Source: Wenzhouxiangella sp. (lineage in GTDB: Bacteria > Pseudomonadota > Gammaproteobacteria > Xanthomonadales > Wenzhouxiangellaceae). Taken from it: a DNA stretch of 11,085 bases. The translations under genes and the position numbers were made by a program. This document shows, one piece after another, positions 1 through 7,347 of the stretch. Below the pieces are notes generated by a model. That model had not been told where the DNA came from. It did no database searches and saw only the letters and a program-made list of their open reading frames with translations. The stretch is taken from the NCBI GenBank assembly GCA_007135355.1, contig SLJA01000317.1, forward strand, positions 1 through 11,085. The letters are read 5' to 3'. The stretch's first letter is position 1. Every line of letters starts with the position of its first letter.

Positions 1-1017
1 ACTGCTCCAGGGGTCGCTGGGTCCACTGCCGATGGAAAAGTTGACGACGTTGACCCGATCGCGAATGGCCTGGTCCATGGCCTGAGCGATGGCGCCACCC
101 TGGCAAGTTCCGGCGTCGGGGTCATCCGGGTCCTGCTCGACACAGACCCGATAGCTGACCAGATTGGCCCGCGGCGCCACCCCGGCCTGGCCGGGCGCCC
201 AGGCGTTGGCCACGGCAATCGCGGCCACATGGGTGCCATGGCCATCGGTATCCAGACCCCGCGTGGTGGCGTCGGTAAAGTCAAACACCCCGATCAACTT
301 GTCGTTGCAGGGCACGTCGGTGCGCGAACACAAGCCCAGCTGTTCACCACGCGGATTCTCGATCACAAACCCACCGTTGTCGGCCGGGTTGTCGGAAAAC
401 GCCCGATGTTCCCAATTGATGCCGCTGTCGATGACACCGACGATCATGCCTTCGCCCTTCACGCCCGGCAGCTGATTGCCACCATCGTTGAGCGCGCGAG
501 CACCAATCAGGCGCGGGCCGTTGGCCAGTTCCAGCCGATAAAGCCGTTCGCGCTCGATCGTCAGCACCTCGGGTTGGTTTTGCAGACGCGCGGCCTCGGC
601 CTCGCTGAGCGTCAGCACGAGCCCATTGGCCACGTGCTGGAACGCGCCTTCCAGTATGAGCGCACGCCCCAACTCCCGCTCGGCGGCGGCCAGGAAATCG
701 GCCTGGCGATCCAGCAGGAATTGCTCATAGGCGCGCACGTGCGGCGCTTCGACGTCAAAGCGCCCGGGGCCGGTCAGCGCCGGCGCGGTCGCTTCGAAAA
801 AATGCCCGGCGGCGGCAGTGTTGCCCTGCACCGCCAGGTTGGTGCCGGTGAACTCCAGCGTCGGCGGATCGATCAACTCGATGATCCAGCGCTGCGTAAA
901 GCGCTCGGCATGGGTTTCGGATTGAGCCGGCGCGGCCAAAAGGAGAACCAGCATGGCCAGGCCCACGGGGAACAAGCGCGACAGATCAGACATTGACAAT
1001 TTCGATTGGGGGAACAT
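1..1017 (-). CDS. Secreted subtilisin-like serine protease (peptidase S8), 3' end outside window
   Basis: The N-terminal 339 residues are visible. A signal peptide (hydrophobic core FPVGLAMLVLLLAAPAQS, cleavage near residue 33) is followed by an I9-type inhibitory propeptide region (roughly residues 40-160) and the start of the S8 catalytic domain. The catalytic Asp is in GVIDSGINWEH (D197) and the catalytic His in DTDGHGTHVA (H260). NVVNFSIGSG follows; the catalytic Ser lies beyond the left edge. The Asp-His spacing of about 63 residues and the segment CNDKLIGVFDF resemble cucumisin- or lactocepin-type S8 enzymes, which often carry a PA domain; that domain would be outside the window. I chose the ATG at 1015-1017 because AGAAG lies 5 nt upstream. 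The in-frame ATG at 991-993 is an alternative without a clear ribosome site. The gene lies 13 bp downstream of gor on the same strand, so co-transcription is likely. Expected role: extracellular or periplasmic protein degradation; the substrate is unknown. Confidence 0.9.
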   Translation of the reverse strand, partial: MFPQSKLSMSDLSRLFPVGLAMLVLLLAAPAQSETHAERFTQRWIIELIDPPTLEFTGTNLAVQGNTAAAGHFFEATAPALTGPGRFDVEAPHVRAYEQFLLDRQADFLAAAERELGRALILEGAFQHVANGLVLTLSEAEAARLQNQPEVLTIERERLYRLELANGPRLIGARALNDGGNQLPGVKGEGMIVGVIDSGINWEHRAFSDNPADNGGFVIENPRGEQLGLCSRTDVPCNDKLIGVFDFTDATTRGLDTDGHGTHVAAIAVANAWAPGQAGVAPRANLVSYRVCVEQDPDDPDAGTCQGGAIAQAMDQAIRDRVNVVNFSIGSGPSDPWSS

Positions 1018-1030
1018 TGAGGCTTCTTCG

Positions 1031-2389
1031 TTAATTGGATTCCAGCGGCTGGCGCAATGTGACCAGCTCTTCGGCGGCGGTCGGATGAATGCCAATGGTG
1101 CGGTCAAAATCGGCCTTGGTCAATCCTGCCCGCACCGCCACGGCAAAGCCTTGCAGCATTTCCGGCGCGTCCGGGCCCACGACATGACAGCCCAGTACGC
1201 GGTCGCTTTCGGCATCGACCACCAGTTTCATCAGGCTTTTTTCCACACGACCGGCCAGAGTGTATTTCATCGGCGTAAAACCGGACCTGAACAAGCGGAT
1301 TTTGAAACCCAGTTCGCGCGCCTGTTCCTCGCTCAATCCCACGGTACCCACCGGCGGCTGCGAAAACACCGCGGCCGGGGTGTCGGCGTGCTCGACCGGC
1401 CGATCCATATGGCCGAACTGGGTATCGGCAAAGGCATGGCCTTCCATCAGCGCCACCGGGGTCAAGTTGATGCGGTCGGTGACATCACCCACGGCAAAAA
1501 TCGAGTCGACGCTGGTGCGGCTGTATTCGTCGACCTCGATGCGATTGCCCGGCCCGGTGCGCACACCGGCCTGCTCCAGACCCAGATCCCAGGTGTAGGG
1601 CGCGCGACCGGTGGCAAACATCACCGCATCATAAGTACCGCTGCTGTCGTCGGAAAAAGTGACCGCAACGCCGTCGTCGCCGCGGGCCAGGCGGGCCGGA
1701 GCGGCCTGGTAACGGAATTCGATCCCGCGGCCCTGCATGCCGGCTTCGACCGCCTGGCGCACATCGCCGTCAAAGCCGCGCAGAATGCGATCGCGCCGGT
1801 AGGCCAGCGTGACCTCCGCGCCCAGACCGTTGAAAATACCGGCGAACTCAACGGCGATATAGCCGGCCCCGGCAATCAGCACCCGCTGTGGCAACTGCTC
1901 CAGATGAAATGCCTCGTCGGAAGTGAACCCCAGCTCCTTGCCCGGAATGTCCGGCACCCACGGCCGGCCGCCGACGGCGATCAGAATCTTGTCGGCCGTG
2001 AAGCGCTGCTCGCCCACCTCGACCGTGTGCGCATCGACCAGGCGACCGCGCCCCAGGTGCAGATCGACGCCGGCATGGTCGAGCAGGCGCAGGTAGACCT
2101 GGTTCAGGCGGTCAATTTCGCGGTCCTTGGCCGCGATCAGCTCCGGCCAGGAAAACGCAGGCTCGGGTACCGTCCAGCCGTAGCCGGCCGCATCGGCAAA
2201 GCCTTCGGCGAACTGCGAGGCGTAGACCAGGAGCTTCTTGGGCACACAGCCGCGGATGACGCAGGTGCCGCCGACGCGCGATTCCTCGCAGATGGCCACC
2301 CGGGCGCCATGGCCGGCCGCGATCCGCGAGGCGCGCACGCCGCCGGAACCGGCACCGATCACGAACAGGTCGTAGTCGTATTCACTCAT
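1031..2389 (-). CDS. gor: Glutathione-disulfide reductase
   Basis: This cytosolic flavoenzyme reduces glutathione disulfide to two glutathione using NADPH. The 452-residue length matches the family (about 450). Visible elements in order: the FAD-binding GAGSGG near residue 12; the redox-active disulfide in GGTCVIRGCVPKK (C43 and C48); a second Rossmann motif GAGYIAVEFAG near residue 175, followed by AYRRDRILRGFD, whose arginines are the usual NADPH-preference signature; the second FAD motif IFAVGDVTD; and the C-terminal catalytic His-Glu pair in HPTAAEEL (H435, E440). Dihydrolipoamide dehydrogenase and mercuric reductase are less likely, because CVxxxCVPKK and the NADPH arginines are typical of glutathione reductase. 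The ATG at 2387-2389 gives a normal N-terminus (MSEYDYDLFVIGAG). The gene is divergent from ccmA, with a 198-bp gap, and is followed closely by the S8 protease gene. No functional tie to cytochrome c maturation is evident beyond thiol redox chemistry. Confidence 0.95.
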   Translation of the reverse strand: MSEYDYDLFVIGAGSGGVRASRIAAGHGARVAICEESRVGGTCVIRGCVPKKLLVYASQFAEGFADAAGYGWTVPEPAFSWPELIAAKDREIDRLNQVYLRLLDHAGVDLHLGRGRLVDAHTVEVGEQRFTADKILIAVGGRPWVPDIPGKELGFTSDEAFHLEQLPQRVLIAGAGYIAVEFAGIFNGLGAEVTLAYRRDRILRGFDGDVRQAVEAGMQGRGIEFRYQAAPARLARGDDGVAVTFSDDSSGTYDAVMFATGRAPYTWDLGLEQAGVRTGPGNRIEVDEYSRTSVDSIFAVGDVTDRINLTPVALMEGHAFADTQFGHMDRPVEHADTPAAVFSQPPVGTVGLSEEQARELGFKIRLFRSGFTPMKYTLAGRVEKSLMKLVVDAESDRVLGCHVVGPDAPEMLQGFAVAVRAGLTKADFDRTIGIHPTAAEELVTLRQPLESN

Positions 2390-2587
2390 AGAAAAACTCT
2401 ACCGAATTGCATGCTTGATCAGGCTGCCCGGCCGCGCGGGCCATTGGTCACCGTATCGGCTTGCCGTCGATCAAGCCGGGCAGGAACGCCGATGGTACGA
2501 TAATCTAAACCGGTCGACTTTCTACATCTTTGTAAACTCCCGCATGCGAACTCGAGTCGCCGCGCCAGCGGCCAAAGGTCTACGCCA
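2390..2587. promoter_or_regulatory. Divergent gor / ccmA intergenic region
   Basis: These 198 bp must hold the promoters for gor (minus strand) and the ccm operon (plus strand). I see a -10-like GATAAT at 2499-2504 on the plus strand, but no convincing -35 box at the right spacing. Separated inverted repeats are present: GCTTGATC (2413-2420) with GATCAAGC (2469-2476), and CTGCCCGGC (2424-2432) with GCCGGGCAG (2475-2483). They could be operator half-sites or chance. No complete FNR box is present. Promoter positions are not determined. Confidence 0.4.
2574..2578 (+). promoter_or_regulatory. Ribosome binding site supporting the TTG start of ccmA
   Basis: AAAGG lies 9 nt upstream of the TTG at 2588. 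The nearest upstream ATG (2544) is out of frame, so the TTG is the best-supported start. Confidence 0.5.
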
Positions 2588-3190
2588 TTGAGCGAGCTGT
2601 TGACGGCCGAAGCGGTCGGGTTCACCCGCTCCGGTGATCTGGTCTTCGACCCCGTCGATGTCTGCCTGCAAAGCGGCCGGGCGCTGGTCATCGCCGGCCC
2701 CAACGGCAGCGGCAAGACCACGCTGCTGCGCCTGCTTGCCGGCATTCTGACCCCGGCCCGTGGTCGCGTTCAGCGCCACGGCAGTCTGGCCTTCCTCGGC
2801 CACCTGGCCGCGGTCAAAGGGGACCTGACCGTGCGCGAAAACCTGGAATTCACCGCCCGCTTCTGTAGCCGGCCGGGCCTGCCGGTCAATCAGGCGCTGG
2901 CGCGGGTCGGACTGGCAGGCCTCGGACTGCGCCCGGCGCGTGCGCTGTCGGCCGGGCAGAAACGCAGGGTCGGTTTGGCCTGCCTGCTGGTTGCCCGACG
3001 CGACACCTGGCTGCTGGACGAGCCGTACGCCAGCCTGGACGATATCGGCGGCGAACTGGTCGACAGCCTGCTCGAACAACACCTGGCCGGCGGCGGCGCG
3101 GTGGCCCTGTCCACCCACCAGCGTCAGCCGCGGCTTGAGCAAGCCCCCGAGCGCCTGCTGATCCGCCCGCCCGGACGCGAGGACGAATGA
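2588..3190 (+). CDS. ccmA: Haem exporter / CcmE-release ABC transporter ATP-binding protein CcmA
   Basis: This is the ATPase subunit of CcmABCD at the inner membrane. In the established System I model, ATP hydrolysis by CcmAB drives release of holo-CcmE from CcmC. The 200-residue protein has a complete ABC core: Walker A GPNGSGKT (residues 37-44), signature LSAGQ (120-124), Walker B TWLLDEP (D144, E145), D-loop SLD and H-loop STH (H177). Length matches the family (about 200-210). The start is a TTG preceded by AAAGG; no in-frame ATG gives a sensible alternative. It is the first gene of a ten-gene operon and its stop overlaps the ccmB start in an ATGA junction. Assignment among ABC ATPases rests on the small size and on ccmB and ccmC following directly. 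Confidence 0.95.
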   Translation: MSELLTAEAVGFTRSGDLVFDPVDVCLQSGRALVIAGPNGSGKTTLLRLLAGILTPARGRVQRHGSLAFLGHLAAVKGDLTVRENLEFTARFCSRPGLPVNQALARVGLAGLGLRPARALSAGQKRRVGLACLLVARRDTWLLDEPYASLDDIGGELVDSLLEQHLAGGGAVALSTHQRQPRLEQAPERLLIRPPGREDE

Positions 3191-3858
3191 TGTTGAAGTC
3201 CGTACTCGCCCTGCTGCGGCGTGATCTGCGCCTGGCCATCCGTCACGGCGGCGAATCGCTGATGCCGCTGTTGTTTTTGTTCGCGGTGCTGATCCTGGTG
3301 CCGCTGGGCGTCGGCCCCGGCCCCAACCTGCTCTCGGCCATCGCGCCGGGCATGGTCTGGGTGGCCGCGCTGCTGGCCAGCCTGCTGGCCCTGGAAGGCC
3401 TGTTCCGGCCCGATCTGGAAGACGGCACGCTGGAACAGTGGTGGACCGCGCCGGCACCGGTCGGGCTGCTGGTGGCCACGCGCTTGTTCAGCCACTGGCT
3501 GATTACCGGGTTGCCGGTGATTTTGTTTGCGCCGCTGGCCGCGCAGATGCTGTATCTGCCCGATCACGCCCTGCCGGTACTGCTGCTGACTTTGCTCATC
3601 GGCACCCCGATCCTGTCGCTGATCGGCGGCCTAGCCTCGGCCCTGACCCTGGGCACCAAGCGCGGCAGCGTACTTCTGTCCATTCTAATTTTTCCTCTCG
3701 TCGTGCCCGTGCTAATCTTCGCCACGGGAGCGGTGTCAGCCGTGGCCGACGGGCTCTCGCCGCGGGCCCATCTGGGCCTGCTGACCTCGCTGTTGATCCT
3801 GGCCCTGGCGCTGGCGCCGCTGGCCACTACTGCTGCACTGAAGTTGAACGTCGAATGA
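3187..3858 (+). CDS. ccmB: Haem exporter membrane protein CcmB
   Basis: This integral inner-membrane partner of CcmA has 223 residues (family about 220) and about six hydrophobic segments. The family-typical cytoplasmic stretch LEGLFRPDLEDGTLEQW sits at residues 69-85, after the second membrane segment; comparable E-x-LF-x-x-D-x-EDG-x-LEQ stretches mark CcmB proteins. Two ATGs occur in tandem at 3187 and 3190. The first overlaps the ccmA stop by 4 bp, which implies translational coupling. The 3' end overlaps ccmC in the same way. CcmA2B2 together with CcmC and CcmD form the release complex for holo-CcmE. There is no sign of truncation. Confidence 0.95.
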   Translation: MMLKSVLALLRRDLRLAIRHGGESLMPLLFLFAVLILVPLGVGPGPNLLSAIAPGMVWVAALLASLLALEGLFRPDLEDGTLEQWWTAPAPVGLLVATRLFSHWLITGLPVILFAPLAAQMLYLPDHALPVLLLTLLIGTPILSLIGGLASALTLGTKRGSVLLSILIFPLVVPVLIFATGAVSAVADGLSPRAHLGLLTSLLILALALAPLATTAALKLNVE

Positions 3859-4610
3859 TCTGGCAAAAAATCAAAGTCGGTTTTCACAAGCTGGGTTCAC
3901 CCCCGATCTTTTATCGCCTCTGCCAGGTGCTCTCACCCTGGCTCTGGGCCGGTTTTGCCGTCAGCCTGGTGATCGGCCTGTACTATGCGCTCTACGTGGT
4001 GCCGCCGGATTACCAGCAAAGCGATAGCTTCCGCATTCTCTACATCCACGTACCCTCGGCCTGGCAGGCCATGGCCGGCTACCTGGTCATGTCCATCCTG
4101 GCTGTGATTGCCCTGGTCTGGCGCATCCGTACCACCGAGATCATGGCCATGGCGGCCGCGCCGATCGGGGCGGCGTTCACCGTGATTTGCCTGGCTACCG
4201 GCTCGATCTGGGGCCGGCCCATGTGGGGCACCTTCTGGGCCTGGGACGCGCGCCTGACCTCCATGCTGGTGTTGCTGTTCATTTATCTCGGCATCATGGG
4301 CCTGTACGCGGCCTTTGAAGACAAGCGCAAGGGCGCGCGCGTGGCCTGCATCCTGATCCTGGTCGGGCTGGTCAATATCCCCATCATCCATTTTTCCGTT
4401 GAATGGTGGACTACCCTGCATCAGGGCCGTGGCATCAGCTTTGTCGGTGAGTCGACCATGGACGCCAGCATGAAGCCGCCACTGATCTGGATGATCGTGG
4501 CGACCAAGCTGCTGTTTACCGCCGCCCTGCTTGATCGCTCGCGTAACGAACTGATCGACCAGGACCGCCGCAAGGGCTGGATCCGCCGGAAACTGGGAGC
4601 AAGTGTATGA
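3855..4610 (+). CDS. ccmC: Haem handling protein CcmC (haem transfer to CcmE)
   Basis: This 251-residue polytopic membrane protein presents haem to CcmE. It carries the tryptophan-rich WWD motif facing the periplasm (WGRPMWGTFWAWD, residues 119-131) and the two conserved haem-ligand histidines flanking it, H65 in YIHVPSAW and H179 in PIIHFSVEWW. Six membrane segments are apparent, as expected. The reading frame is open further upstream into ccmB, but the ATG at 3855 gives the normal family length and overlaps the ccmB stop by 4 bp (ATGA). The 3' end overlaps ccmD in the same way. The WWD domain and histidine pair distinguish it from CcmF, which is far longer. Confidence 0.97.
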   Translation: MIWQKIKVGFHKLGSPPIFYRLCQVLSPWLWAGFAVSLVIGLYYALYVVPPDYQQSDSFRILYIHVPSAWQAMAGYLVMSILAVIALVWRIRTTEIMAMAAAPIGAAFTVICLATGSIWGRPMWGTFWAWDARLTSMLVLLFIYLGIMGLYAAFEDKRKGARVACILILVGLVNIPIIHFSVEWWTTLHQGRGISFVGESTMDASMKPPLIWMIVATKLLFTAALLDRSRNELIDQDRRKGWIRRKLGASV

Positions 4611-4780
4611 TTCCACAGTTCGAGTTCGCGGTTTTTGTGTGGACGAGCTACGCGATTTTTGCCATAATCGTTGCCTGGCAGATTTTTCAGCCGATATTGC
4701 GGAGAAGGCGTCTTGAAGCCGAAATCCGGGAAGAGTTGGCCCTGAGCCAAGGAGAGTACAGCAATGACCCCCACCCGTAA
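4607..4780 (+). CDS. ccmD: Small membrane protein CcmD
   Basis: This 57-residue protein has one N-terminal membrane segment (FVWTSYAIFAIIVAWQIF, about residues 9-26) followed by a basic and charged tail (RRRR, then EIREELA). The V-W-x-S-Y-A stretch before the membrane core and the arginine cluster after it are typical of CcmD. CcmD stabilises the CcmABC complex and is needed for holo-CcmE release. The ATG overlaps the ccmC stop (ATGA). The last 17 bp overlap the start of ccmE in another frame, so ccmD and ccmE are translationally linked. It is small enough to be missed by gene callers; position between ccmC and ccmE supports the call. Confidence 0.92.
   Translation: MIPQFEFAVFVWTSYAIFAIIVAWQIFQPILRRRRLEAEIREELALSQGEYSNDPHP
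4749..4754 (+). promoter_or_regulatory. Ribosome binding site of ccmE inside ccmD
   Basis: A consensus AAGGAG lies 9 nt upstream of the ATG at 4764, within the ccmD coding region. It fixes the ccmE start and the 17-bp overlap. Confidence 0.7.
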
Positions 4781-5240
4781 GAAACGCCTGACCATCGTCG
4801 GCATTGTCGTTCTCAGCGTCGGTGCCGCAGCGGCGGTGGCGCTATCGGCCCTGCAGGACAACCTGATGTTTTTCGTCAGCCCGTCCGACCTGTACGCCCA
4901 GACGCTACCGGATGAACGTCAGCTGCGGCTTGGCGGCCTGGTGGTCGAGGGCAGCGTCAGCCGCGACCCCGAGAGCATGGAAGTCAGCTTTGCAGTCACC
5001 GACGGCGCCCACAGCATCCCGGTCACCTATGTCGGCCTACTCCCCACGCTGTTCCGCGAGGGCCAGGGCGTGATCGCCCACGGGCGCATTGACAATGGCG
5101 TCTTCCAGGCGCGTGAAGTGCTGGCCCGCCACGACGAAACCTACATGCCCAACGAAGTGGCCAGAGCGCTGGAAGCGGCCGGCACGCCGCACCAGGTGAC
5201 CATGCCAACCACGCGCAGCAACGCCAGTTCCGACTACTAG
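4764..5240 (+). CDS. ccmE: Periplasmic haem chaperone CcmE
   Basis: CcmE takes haem from CcmC by a covalent bond to a histidine and hands it to the CcmF/H/I lyase. The 158-residue protein has a short basic cytoplasmic tail (RKKR), one membrane anchor (about residues 9-28), a beta-barrel OB-fold domain and a flexible C-terminal tail. The haem-binding motif is VLARHDETYMP: H123 is the covalent haem histidine and Y127 the axial ligand (H130 and Y134 in E. coli). GGLVVEGSV and ITYVG-like VTYVGLLPTLFREGQ segments are family-typical. It has the His type of motif, not the Cys variant found in some archaea and delta-proteobacteria. The stop TAG at 5238-5240 is followed almost at once by the structured gap before ccmF. 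Confidence 0.97.
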   Translation: MTPTRKKRLTIVGIVVLSVGAAAAVALSALQDNLMFFVSPSDLYAQTLPDERQLRLGGLVVEGSVSRDPESMEVSFAVTDGAHSIPVTYVGLLPTLFREGQGVIAHGRIDNGVFQAREVLARHDETYMPNEVARALEAAGTPHQVTMPTTRSNASSDY

Positions 5241-5241
5241 C

Positions 5242-5319
5242 CGGCCGGCGACGGCAAGCGTATGTCTTTGCTGCCCGAAAAAGAGGCATATGACATACAT
5301 TTAACCCAGGCGCCGGCCG
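5242..5319 (+). promoter_or_regulatory. Possible antiterminator pairing in the ccmE-ccmF gap
   Basis: CGGCCGGCG (5242-5250) is perfectly complementary over 9 bases to CGCCGGCCG (5311-5319). The second arm overlaps the left arm of the terminator-like hairpin (5310-5339), so the two folds exclude each other. The pairing would enclose a separate stem, GTATGTC (5260-5266) with GACATAC (5292-5298), extended inward by TGCC (5272-5275) with GGCA (5285-5288). The complementarity is seen directly; a regulatory role is inference. No known riboswitch consensus was recognised. Confidence 0.45.
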
Positions 5320-5344
5320 CTGGTTTGCAGCGACGGCGCTTTTT
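5310..5344 (+). terminator. Intrinsic-terminator-like hairpin between ccmE and ccmF
   Basis: GCGCCG (5310-5315) pairs with CGGCGC (5334-5339). CGCTG (5318-5322) pairs with CAGCG (5328-5332) around a 5-nt loop, with a small 2x1 internal loop between the stems. Five T residues (5340-5344) follow directly. The 11-bp GC-rich stem plus T-tract fits a Rho-independent terminator. It lies inside an apparent operon and only 18 nt before the ccmF ribosome site, so full termination here would silence ccmFGHI unless read through. Confidence 0.7.
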
Positions 5345-5376
5345 CATTTGAAGCTTGAACACGAGAGGCAGTCCGC

Positions 5377-7347
5377 ATGATCGCCGAATTTGGTCAAATA
5401 TCCCTGATTCTCGCCCTGGTCCTGGCCAGCCTGCTGGCCACGCTGCCGCTGTGGGGGGCCTACCGCAACAATCAGGCCCTGATGAACATGGCGCCGTCAC
5501 TGGTCGTCGGGCACTTCGTGTTCCTGCTGGCCGCCTTTCTGGCGCTGGCGACCTCGTTCCTGCGCCACGACTTCACCGTCATCAACGTGGCGATCAACTC
5601 CAACCTGCTGCTGCCCTGGTATTACCGTCTGGTGGCCACCTGGGGCAGCCACGAAGGTTCGCTGCTGGTGTGGATGCTGATCCTGGGCGGCTGGATGCTG
5701 GCGGTGGCGCTTTTGTCACGCAAGGTGCTGCCGAACTATTTCATGGCGCGCGTGCTGGCGGTTATGGGGATGATCTCGGTCGGCTTCTTGCTGTTTACCA
5801 TCCTCACCTCCAACCCCTTCGACCGCATCCTGCCCGGCCCGCCGGATGGACAGGACCTAAACCCGCTGCTGCAGGACTGGGCCATGATCATCCACCCACC
5901 CATGCTCTACATGGGCTATGTCGGCATGTCGGTGGCGTTTGCCTTCGCCATCGCCGGCCTGCTCAGTGGGCGCATGCAAAAAGAGTGGGTGCGCTGGTCG
6001 CGGCCGTGGACCCTGGCCGCCTGGGCTTTCCTGAGCGCCGGCATCATGCTGGGTTCCTGGTGGGCCTACTACGAGCTGGGCTGGGGCGGCTGGTGGTTCT
6101 GGGATCCGGTCGAAAATGCGTCGTTCATCCCCTGGCTGATCGCCACGGCACTGATTCACGCTCAGGCGGTGACGGAAAAACGCGGGGCCTTTCCGGCCTG
6201 GACCATCCTGCTGTCGATCGCCGCATTTTCCACCGTGCTGCTCGGCGCCTTCATCGTCCGCTCGGGCGTGCTGACGTCGGTGCACGCCTTTGCCGTCGAT
6301 CCCGAGCGCGGCGTGTTCATTCTCAGCTACATGGTGCTGGTCACCGGCGCCGCCCTGGCCTTGTACGCGGTGCGCGCGCCGCGGGTGATGACCGGCCAGG
6401 GCTTCGGCTACGTCAGCCGCGAGTCCACCTTGCTGGTCAACAATGTGTTCATGACGGTGGCCGCAGCCATGGTGATACTCGGCACGCTTTATCCGCTGCT
6501 GATCGACCTGATGGGCTGGGGCCAGATTTCGGTCGGACCGCCGTACTTCAGTGTGATGTTCATCCTGATGATGATTCCCATCGTCGCGCTGATGCCGCTG
6601 GGGCCGTTCACCCGCTGGGGCCAGGACGATCTCAAGCGGGTGGTCTCGCCGCTTACGATCAGCGCCGTCGCCGCCATCGTCGCCGGTACCGCCATCGCCG
6701 TGCTGCTGGGCGCGTTCAATCTGCGTGCCGTGACCGGCTGGATTGGCGGGCTGTGGCTGATCCTGGGCGCCCTGGCCTACCTGTGGCATCAGAAAAAAGC
6801 GGCCCGCCGCCTGCGCCTGACCGGCGGCCAGACCGGGATGATCCTGGCCCATGCCGGGGTTGGCGTGTTCGTCATCGGCGTGGCCATGGTCGAGTCCATG
6901 ACCTATGAACGCACGGTGCGCTTCGCCCCCGGAGACACCCGCGAACTGGCCGGCTACACCTGGCACCTGGAAGAAATCGCCCCAGTCAAGGGTAAGAACT
7001 GGATCGCCACCGAAGGCCGCTTCACCGTCTACCGCGGCGATCGCGAGATCACCCGCCTGAACCCGCAGCAGCGCCTGTACCATCGCGGCCAGCAGGTCAT
7101 GACCCAGGTCTCCCTGCAGGCCGGCTTTGCGCGCGATCTCTACATCGCCATGGGCGAGCCGCTCAACGACGGCACCGGCGCCTGGAGCATCCGCATCCAG
7201 ATCCACCCGTTCGTGCGCTGGATCTGGTTCGGTGCGTTCATGGTCACGCTCGGCGCATTGACCGCGGCCAGCGACAAGCGCTACTGGAAGCCCTACCGCG
7301 CCGCAGACGAGATGCCCGCCGGTTCGCAAGGAGCGCAGCCGGCATGA
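5377..7347 (+). CDS. ccmF: Haem lyase core subunit CcmF
   Basis: CcmF is the large inner-membrane subunit of the cytochrome c haem lyase. It contains its own haem b, receives haem from holo-CcmE and ligates it to apocytochrome. The 656-residue length is normal. The WWD motif GWGGWWFWDPVENASFIPW lies at residues 235-253. All four functional histidines are present: H173 (IIHPPMLYMG), H261 (ALIHAQ), H303 (TSVHAFAVDP) and H492 (ILAHAGVGV). These match E. coli H173, H261, H303 and H491, the two haem b ligands and the two P-His ligands. A C-terminal periplasmic domain (about 515-615) and a final membrane segment follow. The start ATG is preceded by GAGAGG (5363-5368) at 8 nt. The 136-bp gap before it is the largest inside the ccm cluster. 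The stop overlaps ccmG (ATGA). Confidence 0.98.
   Translation: MIAEFGQISLILALVLASLLATLPLWGAYRNNQALMNMAPSLVVGHFVFLLAAFLALATSFLRHDFTVINVAINSNLLLPWYYRLVATWGSHEGSLLVWMLILGGWMLAVALLSRKVLPNYFMARVLAVMGMISVGFLLFTILTSNPFDRILPGPPDGQDLNPLLQDWAMIIHPPMLYMGYVGMSVAFAFAIAGLLSGRMQKEWVRWSRPWTLAAWAFLSAGIMLGSWWAYYELGWGGWWFWDPVENASFIPWLIATALIHAQAVTEKRGAFPAWTILLSIAAFSTVLLGAFIVRSGVLTSVHAFAVDPERGVFILSYMVLVTGAALALYAVRAPRVMTGQGFGYVSRESTLLVNNVFMTVAAAMVILGTLYPLLIDLMGWGQISVGPPYFSVMFILMMIPIVALMPLGPFTRWGQDDLKRVVSPLTISAVAAIVAGTAIAVLLGAFNLRAVTGWIGGLWLILGALAYLWHQKKAARRLRLTGGQTGMILAHAGVGVFVIGVAMVESMTYERTVRFAPGDTRELAGYTWHLEEIAPVKGKNWIATEGRFTVYRGDREITRLNPQQRLYHRGQQVMTQVSLQAGFARDLYIAMGEPLNDGTGAWSIRIQIHPFVRWIWFGAFMVTLGALTAASDKRYWKPYRAADEMPAGSQGAQPA

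Noticed and set aside
2413..2483. FNR or other known regulator site upstream of ccmA
   Set aside because: Only TTGAT and ATCAA half-sites about 50 bp apart are present; no TTGAT-N4-ATCAA box was found. The inverted repeats are noted but not assigned.
953..2503. Long plus-strand open frame (516 codons) opposite gor
   Set aside because: It is antisense to a gene with every glutathione reductase motif, has no recognisable domain, and its existence is explained by high GC content.
3438..3854. N-terminal extension of ccmC upstream of 3855
   Set aside because: The extension overlaps most of ccmB's 3' half in another frame and has no CcmC-like sequence; the ATG at 3855 gives the family length and an ATGA overlap.
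5268..5296. Internal promoter for ccmF (TTGCTG and TGACAT with 17-bp spacing)
   Set aside because: The -10 match is only 3 of 6, and a transcript starting there would still run into the terminator-like hairpin.
5857..7329. Long minus-strand open frame (490 codons) opposite ccmF
   Set aside because: His/Gln/Gly/Asp-rich shadow composition and no domain; ccmF on the plus strand has its full motif set.
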